Assembly: GCF_000317435.1 (NCBI RefSeq)
Contig: NC_019751.1
Location: forward strand, 3,038,001-3,102,000
DNA length: 64,000 nt
Source: Calothrix sp. PCC 6303
Lineage (GTDB): Bacteria > Cyanobacteriota > Cyanobacteriia > Cyanobacteriales > Nostocaceae
Reading direction: 5' to 3'
Positions 52,989-63,198 of the stretch are shown here, in pieces; within the stretch, counting starts at the first letter, position 1; each line of letters opens with the position of its first letter. A program made the position numbers and the translations under genes. The notes beneath the pieces are model-generated. The model was not told the DNA's origin. It made no database searches and saw only the letters and a program-made list of their open reading frames with translations.

Positions 52989-55900
52989 ATGAATACAACT
53001 AATTTAGAAGATATTTATGAACTATCACCCTTACAGCAGGGTCTACTGTTCCATACCATTTATGCTCCCCAATCAGGGGTATATTTTGAGCAATTTACTT
53101 GGACTTTACAAGGTGATTTTCGCGTTGAGGCATTTAAACAAGCTTGGCAACAGGTAGTTGATAGACACCCAATTTTACGTACTGGATTTTATTGGCAAGA
53201 CTTAGAAAAACCTTACCAAGTTGTTTATAAAGAAGTAGAATTGCCTTGGGTTTTAGAAGATTGGCGAGATTTTTCGACTGTAGAACAACAGCAAAAGTTA
53301 AAAGCTTTTTTGCAAGCTGATCGTCAACGTGGATTTGAGCTTTCCCAGGCTCCTTTGATTCGCTTAAATCTATTTCGTCTGAATGAAAATACCTACGAAT
53401 TTGTTTGGAGTAGTCACCATCTATTATTAGATGGTTGGTCTGAATCTTTGGTTTTTAAAGAAGTTTATGCTTTTTATCAAGCCTTTTGTCTAGGTCAAGA
53501 TTTAGACTTAAAACCATCGCGTCCTTATCGAGATTATATTACTTGGCTACAACAACAAGACTTGTCACAAGCTGAGACTTTTTGGCGCGAAACTCTTAAA
53601 GGTTTTAGTAAACCAACAACTGTATTAATTGACCGCGCTCCTGGTATTTTACCTAGTTTAGAGGAAGATTATGATTGGCAGGGAATCAAGCTATCAGCAG
53701 ACATAACCGCAACTCTACAATCGTTAGGACGAAAATATCAACTGACCCTCAACACCTTTGTGCAAGGGGCTTGGGCATTACTTTTAAGTCGTTATAGTGG
53801 GGAATCAGATATTGTTTTTGGTAGTACCTCCTCTGGTCGTCCTCCATCATTGACAGGAGTTGAGACTATGGTAGGGCTATTTGTCAATACCTTACCGCTG
53901 CGAATTGAAGTCACACCAGATGCGCCACTGATACCTTGGTTGCAAAAGTTACAATCACACCAAATCGAAGTTATCCAGTACGAATATAGTCCCCTAGTAG
54001 AAGTACAGCGATGGAGTGAAATAGACAGAGGACAACCTTTATTTGAGATTGGTTATGTCTTAGAAAACTATCCGATTGATAACGCGATCGCGCAAGGAGT
54101 GGATAGCCTAAATATACAAAGTGGGCAGTCTTTTGAAAAAACTAACGAGGCTTTGAGTCTGTTAGTCATACCTGATGAAGATTTGAGGTTAGATCTGTGG
54201 TACGATACGCGCCGATTTGAGAAGTCAACTATCACGCGGATGCTAGGACATCTACAAACCTTACTCACGGGTATGGTGGCAAATCCCAGCACCCAATTAT
54301 CCCAGTTATCTTTACTCACACCATCCGAACAACATCAAATATTATTCGAGTTTAGTCAAAATCCATCTACCATCCCAAATCAGTCATCTATTCACGATTT
54401 ATTTGCTCAACAGGCACTACGGACACCAGACGCGATCGCTATTGTTTTTGGCGACCAGCAACTTAATTATGCACAATTACAGAAAAAAGTCAATCAGCTT
54501 GCCCAAAAATTAGCAACGGTAGGAGTTACATCTGGGGTTTTAGTGGGAATTTGTGTTGAGCGCTCTCTGGATATGGTAATTGCACCCTTAGCAGTTCTCC
54601 AAGCGGGGGGAGCTTATCTACCGTTAGACCCAGCTTATCCAACTGAGCGTTTGGTGTTTATGCTAGAAGATGCTCAAGCACAAATATTGTTGATTCAAAC
54701 GCAAGTTTCAGAGAAGATTTCTGAGATCCAAAATCTGCAAGTGTTGTGTTTGGATGTCGATTGGCAAGCTACTGCCAACAAAATTACCCCTATCCATCCT
54801 CAAGACTTGGCTTACGTGATCTACACCTCTGGTTCTACTGGCAAATCCAAGGGTGTAATGGTGCAACATAGTAGCTTAATCAACGCCTTCTATGCTTGGG
54901 AAGCTGCTTATCAACTCAGTTCTTCCACCAGCACTCACCTACAAATGGCTAGTTTTGCCTTTGATGTCTGTTCAGGAGATTTAATCCGGGCTTTGTGTTC
55001 GGGGGGGAAACTGGTTCTTTGTCCCCGTGAATTCCTCCTAGAACCACAAAAACTCTATGAACTGATGCTGCAAGAAAAAGTAGATTGTGGCGAATTTGTA
55101 CCAGCAGTTTTGCGAAACTTAGTCCAATATCTAGAACAAACCGGAAAAAGTCTCGACTTTATGCGATTACTAATTTGTGGTTCTGACAGTTGGTACGGCT
55201 CAGAATACATGAAATTTCGCAGTTTTTGTGGTGCCAAAACTCGCCTAATTAACTCCTTTGGAGTCACAGAAGCCACAATTGATAGCTGCTACTTTGAAAC
55301 AACAGAAGATTTGCCCAGCCAACGTCTAGTACCTATTGGTCGTCCCTTTGCCAACACCCAGCTTTATATTTTAGATTCCCATTTACAACCCGTACCCATT
55401 GGTGTGCCAGGTGAATTATATATAGGTGGTGCTGGATTAGCAGTAAGTTACCTCAACCGTCCCGAATTAACAGCCGAAAAATTTATTCTCCACCCCTTTA
55501 CTAATTGTCCAAGCGATACCTACGGTGGAAAACTACGCCTATATAAAACTGGAGACTTAGCTTGTTGGTTAGAGGATGGCAATATTCAATTTCTCGGTCG
55601 GCTAGACTACCAAGCCAAAATCAGAGGTTATCGCATTGAGTTAGGAGAAATTGAAGCAACCTTAAATCAACACCCAGGGGTGGCAACCACTGCCGTTTTA
55701 GCTCAAGCAGATTCCCAGGGAGAAAAACGCTTAATTGCTTATGTTGTTCAAAATCCCCAATATCAAGGGACTGAAATGCAACTAGAAATTGAGCAAATAT
55801 CTCAATGGCAGATAGTCTATGAATCTGAAGCCGATAATTACCTACAAATTGCAACCCTTCCAGACCCGAAATTTAATATTATTGGTTGGAACAGCAGCTA

Positions 55901-58892
55901 CACAGATTTGCCCATCCCAGCCCAGCAAATGCGTAATTGGGTAGATCACACAGTGGAGCGTATTCTCTCCCTCAAACCACAGCGAGTATTAGAAGTTGGC
56001 TGTGGTACAGGTTTGCTTCTATTTAAAATTGCTCCCCACTGTTCTCACTACCAAGGTACAGACTTTTCTCAAGGTGCTCTCAAGTACATCCAGAATGTAC
56101 TGCAAATTCCAGAGCATCATCTTCCACAAGTGTCTTTGAGTCAGAGAATGGCTGATGATTTTGCTGGTTTAGAAGCAGCAAGTTATGACACGGTAATTAT
56201 TAATTCTGTGATTCAGTATTTCCCCAGTATTGATTACCTATTGAGTGTTATCAGGGGTGCTGTGGATTTAGTAAAACCGGGGGGAAGTATCTTCATTGGT
56301 GATGTGCGTAGCTTACCCTTGTTAGCAGCATTTCATACCGCAGTTGTACTACATTCTGCACCCGATTCTTTGCCATCTGCGACATTACAACAGCAAGTGC
56401 AAAAACGGATTGCTCAAGAAGAAGAATTAGCGATCGCTCCTGACTTTTTCCTGGCTCTACCCAAGTATTTACCCCAAATTGCCCACGTCGAAGTTCAACC
56501 AAAGCGGGGACGTGACCATAATGAATTAACTCAGTTTCGTTATGACGTAATTCTTCATCTTCAGCCCCAAGAAATTAATGCACCTGAAATTGATTGGCTA
56601 GATTGGCAACAGCAGGAATTTACACTGGAAACTCTCACTCAGTGGCTACAGTCAACCCAGCCGCAAGCGATCGCGTTACGTCGCATACCCAACTCACGCT
56701 TGACAACGACGGTTAAGGCTATACAGTTACTGCACCAAGAACCTCAGTTGGCAACAGTAGGAGAAATTCGTTCTCATTTGAAAATGGTTGCTTCAGGGGG
56801 AATTGATCCTGAGGAATTATGGACATTGGGGATCAAGCTAAATTACCTTGTTGACATCAGTTGGTCTGCGGCTTATGAAGACGGCAGTTATGATGTGCTA
56901 TTGCAGCGACGACGAACTGACGAAAAAATTGGATTCGGTTCTTCTGCATTTTTGAATCCTGAACGTCCGTTACATAACTATGCTAATAATCCCCTCCAAG
57001 AAAGGGTAGCGCGTGAAGTCATTCCACAAATGCGTCAGTACCTCAAGTCGAAATTACCTGAATATATGGTACCGTCGGCATTTGTACTATTAGATACTTT
57101 ACCTCTGACAGCAAACGGCAAACTAGACCGAAAAAGCCTACCAAAAGCCGACTTTGGCAAATTTGATTCTATAACAAAAGAGACATCAGTACGTACCCCG
57201 ATCCAAGAGATTCTGACAGGAATCTGGAGTCAAGTACTGGGTATCGCACACATTAGCCTTGAGGATAACTTTTTTGATTTGGGGGGACATTCACTCCTAG
57301 CGACTCAAGCAATATCCCGTATCCGCGAAACATTTAAGATTGAGTTACCCTTACGCTGTTTATTTGAATCACCCACAATTGCCGACTTATCCACCTCGAT
57401 TGAGGCAGAAATCAAGACACAGCAAGGTTTCCAAACACCACCACTCCAACCAGTCAAACGGGATGGAGAAATGCCCCTTTCCTTTGCTCAACAAAGGTTG
57501 TGGCTTTTATCTCAATTAGCTGGAAACGATGCACTTTATAACGATGCAGTCACCCTGAAAATTAGTGGTGAATTGAACATCCCCGCATTAGAACAAAGCA
57601 TCAACGAAATTGTTCGTCGTCACGAAGTTTTACGCACTACATTCCCTGTATTCCAAGGACAACCTCGAATTGCGATCGCTTCTTCGGTGAATGTCGATCT
57701 AGCAGTAATCAACCTACGGGAACCTAATCAACAGCAACGAGAAGCACAAGCGATCGCAATTGCCACCCAAGCAGCTAAACAACCTTTCGATTTAGCTCAA
57801 GGATCATTGCTACGAGTCACCTTAATATGCCTAGATACCACAGAATATATACTCCAGCTTAACCAACATCATATTGTCTCTGATGGTTGGTCGATGGGTG
57901 TGTGGCTAGAGGAAATGACAGCATTATATGGGGCTTATTGTGCAGGTAAAGCCTCACCATTACCAGATTTACCAATACAATACGTTGATTTTGCTGCATG
58001 GCAACATCAATGGTTACAAGGGAAAGAATTACACAGACAATTAGATTATTGGCGTAAGCAACTAGGACAAAATTTACCACTTTTACAGTTGCCCACAGAT
58101 AAACCTCGTCCTGCTCAACTTAGCCATCAAGGTCAAAAAGAAAACTTTTTACTACCCCTAAATTTAACTCAACAGTTGCAAATACTTAGCCAACAAGAGG
58201 GTGTAACTTTGTTTATGACTCTATTAGCAGCTTTTCAAACTTTACTCTACTGCTATTCGGGGCAAGTTGATATCCGAGTTGGTTCTCCCATTGCTAACCG
58301 CAATCGTCCTCAGCTAGAAAAACTAATTGGCTGTTTTATCAACACCCTAGTTTTACGCACAGACTTATCTAATAATCCCAGTTTCCGAGAAATCTTAGCG
58401 CGGGTACGAGAAGTTACTTTAGGTGCTTACACACACCAAGATTTACCATTTGAAAAAATTATTGAGGAACTTCAACCAGAGCGTTATCAAAATCATCTAC
58501 CCTTATTTCAAGTCTGGTTTGTTCTGCAAAATTATCCATTAGGAGCCTTAGAATTACCAAATTTAACTTTAGAAGCTTTGGATCTTCATGAAAACACAAC
58601 TAGATATGATCTGGGAGTATTCCTAGAAGAGACATCAATGGGAATCAGTGGTTGTTTTGAATATAGTACTGATTTGTTTTTTGCCGATACAATTACTTCC
58701 ATGATTGCTAATTTCAAAACACTAATAAGTCAGGTTATAGCTACACCTGATATTAAAATAGATGCCATATCAGCTAACTTTGCTCAAGTAATAAAAACTC
58801 AGAAACACTTAGAAGCGAAGGAATTAGAAGTTGCCAATCTTCAGAAATTGAAAAACATTAAACGTCAGTCCTTTCACCGTTTACAACCATGA
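52989..58892 (+). CDS. NRPS module: C-A(Orn/Dab-like)-MT-PCP-C
   Basis: A 1967-residue protein. The first C domain begins YELSPLQQGLLFH (about 8-440, HHLLLDGWSE near 143), the type that accepts a D-residue, as expected after an epimerase. The A domain (about 466 on, YTSGSTGKSKG near 613) has pocket residues D-V-G-E-L-C-S-I-D and LINSFGVTEATID. This resembles the Orn (DVGEIGSID) and polymyxin-type Dab (DVGEISSID) codes. The inserted N-methyltransferase (VLEVGCGTGLLLFKIAPHC near 1000, NSVIQYFPS, IGDVRSL) looks intact. A10 is near 1376, the PCP near 1431. A second C domain (about 1496-1930, HHIVSDGWS near 1628) ends the protein together with a basic tail (LQKLKNIKRQSFHRL). This C domain serves the Asp module on the next synthetase. 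Confidence 0.88.
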   Translation: MNTTNLEDIYELSPLQQGLLFHTIYAPQSGVYFEQFTWTLQGDFRVEAFKQAWQQVVDRHPILRTGFYWQDLEKPYQVVYKEVELPWVLEDWRDFSTVEQQQKLKAFLQADRQRGFELSQAPLIRLNLFRLNENTYEFVWSSHHLLLDGWSESLVFKEVYAFYQAFCLGQDLDLKPSRPYRDYITWLQQQDLSQAETFWRETLKGFSKPTTVLIDRAPGILPSLEEDYDWQGIKLSADITATLQSLGRKYQLTLNTFVQGAWALLLSRYSGESDIVFGSTSSGRPPSLTGVETMVGLFVNTLPLRIEVTPDAPLIPWLQKLQSHQIEVIQYEYSPLVEVQRWSEIDRGQPLFEIGYVLENYPIDNAIAQGVDSLNIQSGQSFEKTNEALSLLVIPDEDLRLDLWYDTRRFEKSTITRMLGHLQTLLTGMVANPSTQLSQLSLLTPSEQHQILFEFSQNPSTIPNQSSIHDLFAQQALRTPDAIAIVFGDQQLNYAQLQKKVNQLAQKLATVGVTSGVLVGICVERSLDMVIAPLAVLQAGGAYLPLDPAYPTERLVFMLEDAQAQILLIQTQVSEKISEIQNLQVLCLDVDWQATANKITPIHPQDLAYVIYTSGSTGKSKGVMVQHSSLINAFYAWEAAYQLSSSTSTHLQMASFAFDVCSGDLIRALCSGGKLVLCPREFLLEPQKLYELMLQEKVDCGEFVPAVLRNLVQYLEQTGKSLDFMRLLICGSDSWYGSEYMKFRSFCGAKTRLINSFGVTEATIDSCYFETTEDLPSQRLVPIGRPFANTQLYILDSHLQPVPIGVPGELYIGGAGLAVSYLNRPELTAEKFILHPFTNCPSDTYGGKLRLYKTGDLACWLEDGNIQFLGRLDYQAKIRGYRIELGEIEATLNQHPGVATTAVLAQADSQGEKRLIAYVVQNPQYQGTEMQLEIEQISQWQIVYESEADNYLQIATLPDPKFNIIGWNSSYTDLPIPAQQMRNWVDHTVERILSLKPQRVLEVGCGTGLLLFKIAPHCSHYQGTDFSQGALKYIQNVLQIPEHHLPQVSLSQRMADDFAGLEAASYDTVIINSVIQYFPSIDYLLSVIRGAVDLVKPGGSIFIGDVRSLPLLAAFHTAVVLHSAPDSLPSATLQQQVQKRIAQEEELAIAPDFFLALPKYLPQIAHVEVQPKRGRDHNELTQFRYDVILHLQPQEINAPEIDWLDWQQQEFTLETLTQWLQSTQPQAIALRRIPNSRLTTTVKAIQLLHQEPQLATVGEIRSHLKMVASGGIDPEELWTLGIKLNYLVDISWSAAYEDGSYDVLLQRRRTDEKIGFGSSAFLNPERPLHNYANNPLQERVAREVIPQMRQYLKSKLPEYMVPSAFVLLDTLPLTANGKLDRKSLPKADFGKFDSITKETSVRTPIQEILTGIWSQVLGIAHISLEDNFFDLGGHSLLATQAISRIRETFKIELPLRCLFESPTIADLSTSIEAEIKTQQGFQTPPLQPVKRDGEMPLSFAQQRLWLLSQLAGNDALYNDAVTLKISGELNIPALEQSINEIVRRHEVLRTTFPVFQGQPRIAIASSVNVDLAVINLREPNQQQREAQAIAIATQAAKQPFDLAQGSLLRVTLICLDTTEYILQLNQHHIVSDGWSMGVWLEEMTALYGAYCAGKASPLPDLPIQYVDFAAWQHQWLQGKELHRQLDYWRKQLGQNLPLLQLPTDKPRPAQLSHQGQKENFLLPLNLTQQLQILSQQEGVTLFMTLLAAFQTLLYCYSGQVDIRVGSPIANRNRPQLEKLIGCFINTLVLRTDLSNNPSFREILARVREVTLGAYTHQDLPFEKIIEELQPERYQNHLPLFQVWFVLQNYPLGALELPNLTLEALDLHENTTRYDLGVFLEETSMGISGCFEYSTDLFFADTITSMIANFKTLISQVIATPDIKIDAISANFAQVIKTQKHLEAKELEVANLQKLKNIKRQSFHRLQP

Positions 58893-59941
58893 ATAATCAA
58901 GAAACCCAAAAATTGAGTTTCAAAAGTTTAGGAATCAACCGTAAATCTTTGAAATTGTCCTCAGCAGGATTAATTAAGACGAGCTATTTTCCAAATGGAC
59001 AACATATCCCTTTGATAGTTCAACCTGCTGTAGCCAACGTTAATCTAATTGATTGGGTTAGTCAGAATCAAGAAATAATCCAAGAAATGCTAATTAAACA
59101 TAAAGCCCTACTCTTCCGTGACTTTAATATTATTTCTGCCCATCAATTAGAGCAATTCATTCAAGTTACATCAAAAACAAAACCAATCAGTTATTATGAC
59201 CGTTCTTCCCCTCGTCATGAGGTGGCTGAAAAAATATATACTTCAACAGATTATCCAGCAGAACAAAGTATTTTTCTTCATAGTGAAAGTACCTATTGTC
59301 AGATTTTTCCCAAAAAAATTTACTTTTGCTGCTTAACAGTTGCCTTAGAGGGAGGAGAAACACCAATTGCAGATTGTCAAAGGATTTTGGAGAGTATTTC
59401 CTTACCAACACGCGAACGGTTTATTCACAAAAAAGTTTTATATGTTCGCAATTATAATGACGGATTCGGATTATCTTGGCAAAACGTCTTTCAAACCACA
59501 GATAAAGCTGTTGTCGAAGATTATTGCTTAAATAATGAGATTGAATATGAATGGAAACAAGGAGATAGGCTGAGAACCCGTCAAGTTAGACCAGCAATAA
59601 TTCAACACCCAATTACAGGTGCAACAGTTTGGTTTAATCATGCTGCTTTTTTTCATGTCACCACTTTAGAACCTACCATTCGCAAAGCATTATTATCAGA
59701 ATTTTTGGAAGCAGATTTACCGCATAATACTTATTACGGTGATGGTTCTTCCATTCAACCAGAAACACTTGCAGAAATCCGGGCTGCTTATAACCAAGAA
59801 ACAATCATATTTCCTTGGCATTCCGGTGATATTTTACTATTAGATAATATTTTAGTAGCCCACGGACGCAAACCATTTCAGGGTAATCGTCAGGTCATTG
59901 TTGGTATGGCTGAACCCTGTAGCTATAGCGAATTAAAATAA
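58889..59941 (+). CDS. SyrP-type Fe(II)/2-oxoglutarate dioxygenase, predicted aspartate beta-hydroxylase
   Basis: A 350-residue TauD/SyrP-family enzyme. The iron-binding triad appears as His131-x-Glu133 (LHSES) and the distal His325 in VAHGRKPFQGNRQV, followed by the Arg that binds 2-oxoglutarate. WFNHAAFFH is also characteristic of the SyrP branch. SyrP hydroxylates the beta carbon of Asp while it is tethered to a PCP. Here the gene lies between the synthetase ending in a C domain and the synthetase with an Asp-activating A domain, and overlaps the former by ATGA. Beta-hydroxyaspartate supplies an alpha-hydroxycarboxylate that binds Fe(III). Substrate is inferred from family and neighbours; asparagine or another residue is possible. 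Confidence 0.88.
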   Translation: MNNQETQKLSFKSLGINRKSLKLSSAGLIKTSYFPNGQHIPLIVQPAVANVNLIDWVSQNQEIIQEMLIKHKALLFRDFNIISAHQLEQFIQVTSKTKPISYYDRSSPRHEVAEKIYTSTDYPAEQSIFLHSESTYCQIFPKKIYFCCLTVALEGGETPIADCQRILESISLPTRERFIHKKVLYVRNYNDGFGLSWQNVFQTTDKAVVEDYCLNNEIEYEWKQGDRLRTRQVRPAIIQHPITGATVWFNHAAFFHVTTLEPTIRKALLSEFLEADLPHNTYYGDGSSIQPETLAEIRAAYNQETIIFPWHSGDILLLDNILVAHGRKPFQGNRQVIVGMAEPCSYSELK

Positions 59942-59960
59942 CTATATTCAGATAAATAAC

Positions 59961-62900
59961 ATGCAAGAACTTAATCTCGAAAATTCCCTCACATCCATTG
60001 AAGGTTATCAATTATCACCTCAACAAAGATATATATGTAAATTACAGGAAAGCGATCCTCATCAACATTATCATGTTCAATTATCCGTCAAGATAACCGG
60101 AGATTTAAATCGGGATCTTTTCAAATCAGCCGCTACTCAAGTTGTTAATCGTCATGAGATACTCCGCACAAGTTTTCAAAATCTACCTGGACTAACAGAA
60201 CCTTTGCAAGTTATTAATTCTGAAAATCTCTTATTTTACAAGGAATTTAATTTAAGTAACTTAGATTCGCCAGCAAAAAAACTAAAACATGCAGACATTT
60301 TTCAAGAGTTAGAAAAAATAACCTTTGATTTAGAATCAGATTCTTATTTATATATATATTTATTAATGCTTTCTCCATCAGAACACATAATGTTGATAAA
60401 GTTATCTGCGCTATGTGGGGATGTTGTTTCTGAAAAAAATATCATCAGCGAAATTAATCTTACTTACAGCAACTATTTACACAGCCAAGAAATTACCGAG
60501 GAGCCTTTGCAATATGTAGATATTGCAACATGGCAAAATGAATTATTGACTACAGCCGATGCAGAAAAAACTCAAACTTATTGGCAACAAAAAAATCTAG
60601 ATAAAAATATTCATATTCAACTACCTGGAGAAAAACAAAGTCACGAAATTAAAAGCTATAATCAGCAATCTATCACTTTAACTCTAAATCCCCATCTCCA
60701 AGAAAATATCAACATTTTCTTACAAAAAAATTCCACCTCACTTGATAACTTTCTACTTGCTTGTTGGCAAATTCTACTTTGGAAAATAACTGGTCATCGT
60801 CAACTAATCGTTAGCACCTGTTTCGATGGTAGAAAGTATCAAGAATTAGAATGTGCAGTCGGACTACTAGCTAAATACTTACCTTGTCAAGTAGCCTTAG
60901 AAATAAACCAGACATTTAATGATGTTTTAAAGCAGATTGCAGAGAATAGTCAGCAGGCGTACCAATGGCAAGAATATTACAACTGGGAAAATAATCATCA
61001 AGAGTATTTATTAGGTTATGATTTCCAAGATATAAATCTACCAATAAATAACTGGTATATCGAGGGAATCAACACATGCTTAGATAAATTTAAGTTGAGG
61101 CTATCTTGTCTGTATAAGCAAGGTAATCTTCAACTAGATTTTTATTATCATGGCGATTTATTTGTGGCTGAAAACATTCAAAATTTAGCAGCCCAGTTTG
61201 AACAACTAATTACAAGTGCTGTTACTCATCCCGAAGCCAATATCAGTCATTTACACATTCTCACAGAATGCGATCGCTTGCAATTACTACACGAGTTTAA
61301 CAACACCCACACAGATTTTCCCCAAGATCAGCTAATCCACCAACTCTTTGCCACACAAGCACAATCGACACCAAACAACATCGCCCTTGTCTACAACAAT
61401 CAACGACTCACCTACGCCGAACTCAACACCCGTGCCAATCAACTTGCTCATTACCTGCAAAAATTAGGAGTCAAGCCAGAAACCATCGTTGCCATCTGCT
61501 TAGAGCGCTCAATGGATGCCATCATAGCGATTCTGGCGATTCTCAAAGCAGGTGCTGCGTATCTACCATTAGACCCCAGTTTCCCCACAGGCAACATACA
61601 GGAACGATTGGCAGATGCTCAAGCAGAGATATTGTTAACAAACAACGTTATTATTTGTCAGCAGCACTCTACACTTAGCGCCCCCATTGTGGTTTGTTTA
61701 GATACAGTCGGTGACAATATTATTAGCCAAAGTTCAGAAAATCCCCACAGCAACGTCACCACAGAAAATTTAGCTTACGTCATATATACTTCTGGTTCTA
61801 CTGGTAAAGCCAAAGGTGTAGCCATAGAGCATCGGCAAATTCTCAATTATCTGCACAGTGTTCAACAAAAATTAGAATTGCCAAATTATTCTAGCTTCGC
61901 ATTAGTCTCCACCTTGGCAGCTGATTTAGGTAACACAGCTATTTTTCCATCTTTGTGCAGTGGTGGTTGCTTGCACCTAATCTCGACAGAACAGGCTACC
62001 AATGGACAAGCCTTAGCTAATTATTGCCGTGAGCATCCAATCGACTGCCTCAAAATTGTACCGTCGCATTTGGAAGCATTATTAACTTCTTCATCCGCTC
62101 AAGATTTATTACCAAAAACACGATTAATTTTAGGGGGAGAAGCTTGTACTTGGGAGTTAATTAAAAATATTCAAAACTTGGCTCCAAATTGCCAGATTTT
62201 TAATCATTATGGACCTACCGAAACAACTGTCGGGGTACTAACTTATCAAGTTAAACAGATTGATTCAAACTCTGCAACTGTACCTTTAGGAAAAGCGTTA
62301 GCAAATATCCAGGTTTATGTTTTAGATTCACAGCTACAGCTTGTACCCTGCGGTGTACCGGGGGAGTTATATATTGGTGGCGCTTGTTTAGCTAGAGGTT
62401 ATCTAAATAGTCCAGAATTGACAGCCGAAAAGTTTATTAATCATCCTTTTAGCCAACAGCCATCAGCAAAATTGTATAAAACTGGAGATATTGTTAAGTA
62501 CTTGTCCGATGGAAACATTGAGTATTTAGGACGCACCGATCAGCAAGTAAAAATTAGAGGCTTTCGCGTTGAGTTAGGAGAAATTGAAGCAGTGCTAACT
62601 CAACATCCAGAGGTGCAAAAAGCTGTAGTTCTACTCCGTGCAGACGGCGTTAGCAATCAATGCTTAGTGGGGTATGTTGTACCCTATTCCCACACACAGC
62701 TAAAATCTAGCGACTTACGTGATTTTGTTGCACAGATGCTACCTGAGTACATGGTGCCATCAGCGGTTGTAATTTTGAAAGTATTACCATTGACTGCTAA
62801 TGGTAAAGTTGACCGTCAAGCATTACCTGCACCAGAACAACTTAGACCAGAGTTAGAAGCAACATTTGTACCACCTGAAACTGTAGTGGAAAAAGCCTTA

Positions 62901-63158
62901 GCAGAAATTTGGGCTGAAGTATTGGGATTAGAGCAAGTTGGGATACATGATAATTTTTTCGACTTGGGGGGACATTCTCTGCTGTTAACGCAAGTCACTT
63001 CACGGTTGTATAGCGCGTTGGGAGTGGAATTATCTTTACGTCAGTTGTTTGCTACACCGACTATTGCCGAATTAGCGACCTTGGTTGCTCAAGAAAAAAT
63101 CGATCAAACGGATGAAAAACTATTAGAGCAAATGTTGGCAGAACTAGAGGATGCATAA
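59961..63158 (+). CDS. NRPS module: interface-like degenerate C domain-A(Asp)-PCP
   Basis: A 1065-residue module. Its first 430 residues have a condensation fold (YQLSPQQRYICKLQE, VNRHEILRTSF). The catalytic HHxxxDG is replaced by LSALCGDVVS (near 147), so it cannot condense. Such domains in siderophore synthetases act as interface domains that recruit the partner beta-hydroxylase, which is the gene just upstream. The A domain (about 457-960, YTSGSTGKAKG near 609, NHYGPTETTVG) has pocket residues D-L-T-K-I-G-H-V-G, matching the aspartate code DLTKVGHIG. The PCP is LGGHSLLLTQ near 1002. Condensation is supplied by the C domain at the end of the preceding synthetase. The product should be a PCP-bound beta-hydroxyaspartyl unit. 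Confidence 0.9.
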   Translation: MQELNLENSLTSIEGYQLSPQQRYICKLQESDPHQHYHVQLSVKITGDLNRDLFKSAATQVVNRHEILRTSFQNLPGLTEPLQVINSENLLFYKEFNLSNLDSPAKKLKHADIFQELEKITFDLESDSYLYIYLLMLSPSEHIMLIKLSALCGDVVSEKNIISEINLTYSNYLHSQEITEEPLQYVDIATWQNELLTTADAEKTQTYWQQKNLDKNIHIQLPGEKQSHEIKSYNQQSITLTLNPHLQENINIFLQKNSTSLDNFLLACWQILLWKITGHRQLIVSTCFDGRKYQELECAVGLLAKYLPCQVALEINQTFNDVLKQIAENSQQAYQWQEYYNWENNHQEYLLGYDFQDINLPINNWYIEGINTCLDKFKLRLSCLYKQGNLQLDFYYHGDLFVAENIQNLAAQFEQLITSAVTHPEANISHLHILTECDRLQLLHEFNNTHTDFPQDQLIHQLFATQAQSTPNNIALVYNNQRLTYAELNTRANQLAHYLQKLGVKPETIVAICLERSMDAIIAILAILKAGAAYLPLDPSFPTGNIQERLADAQAEILLTNNVIICQQHSTLSAPIVVCLDTVGDNIISQSSENPHSNVTTENLAYVIYTSGSTGKAKGVAIEHRQILNYLHSVQQKLELPNYSSFALVSTLAADLGNTAIFPSLCSGGCLHLISTEQATNGQALANYCREHPIDCLKIVPSHLEALLTSSSAQDLLPKTRLILGGEACTWELIKNIQNLAPNCQIFNHYGPTETTVGVLTYQVKQIDSNSATVPLGKALANIQVYVLDSQLQLVPCGVPGELYIGGACLARGYLNSPELTAEKFINHPFSQQPSAKLYKTGDIVKYLSDGNIEYLGRTDQQVKIRGFRVELGEIEAVLTQHPEVQKAVVLLRADGVSNQCLVGYVVPYSHTQLKSSDLRDFVAQMLPEYMVPSAVVILKVLPLTANGKVDRQALPAPEQLRPELEATFVPPETVVEKALAEIWAEVLGLEQVGIHDNFFDLGGHSLLLTQVTSRLYSALGVELSLRQLFATPTIAELATLVAQEKIDQTDEKLLEQMLAELEDA

Positions 63159-63198
63159 GAAGCAGAAATACAGTTAAACAGCTAATTAGGTATAACAA

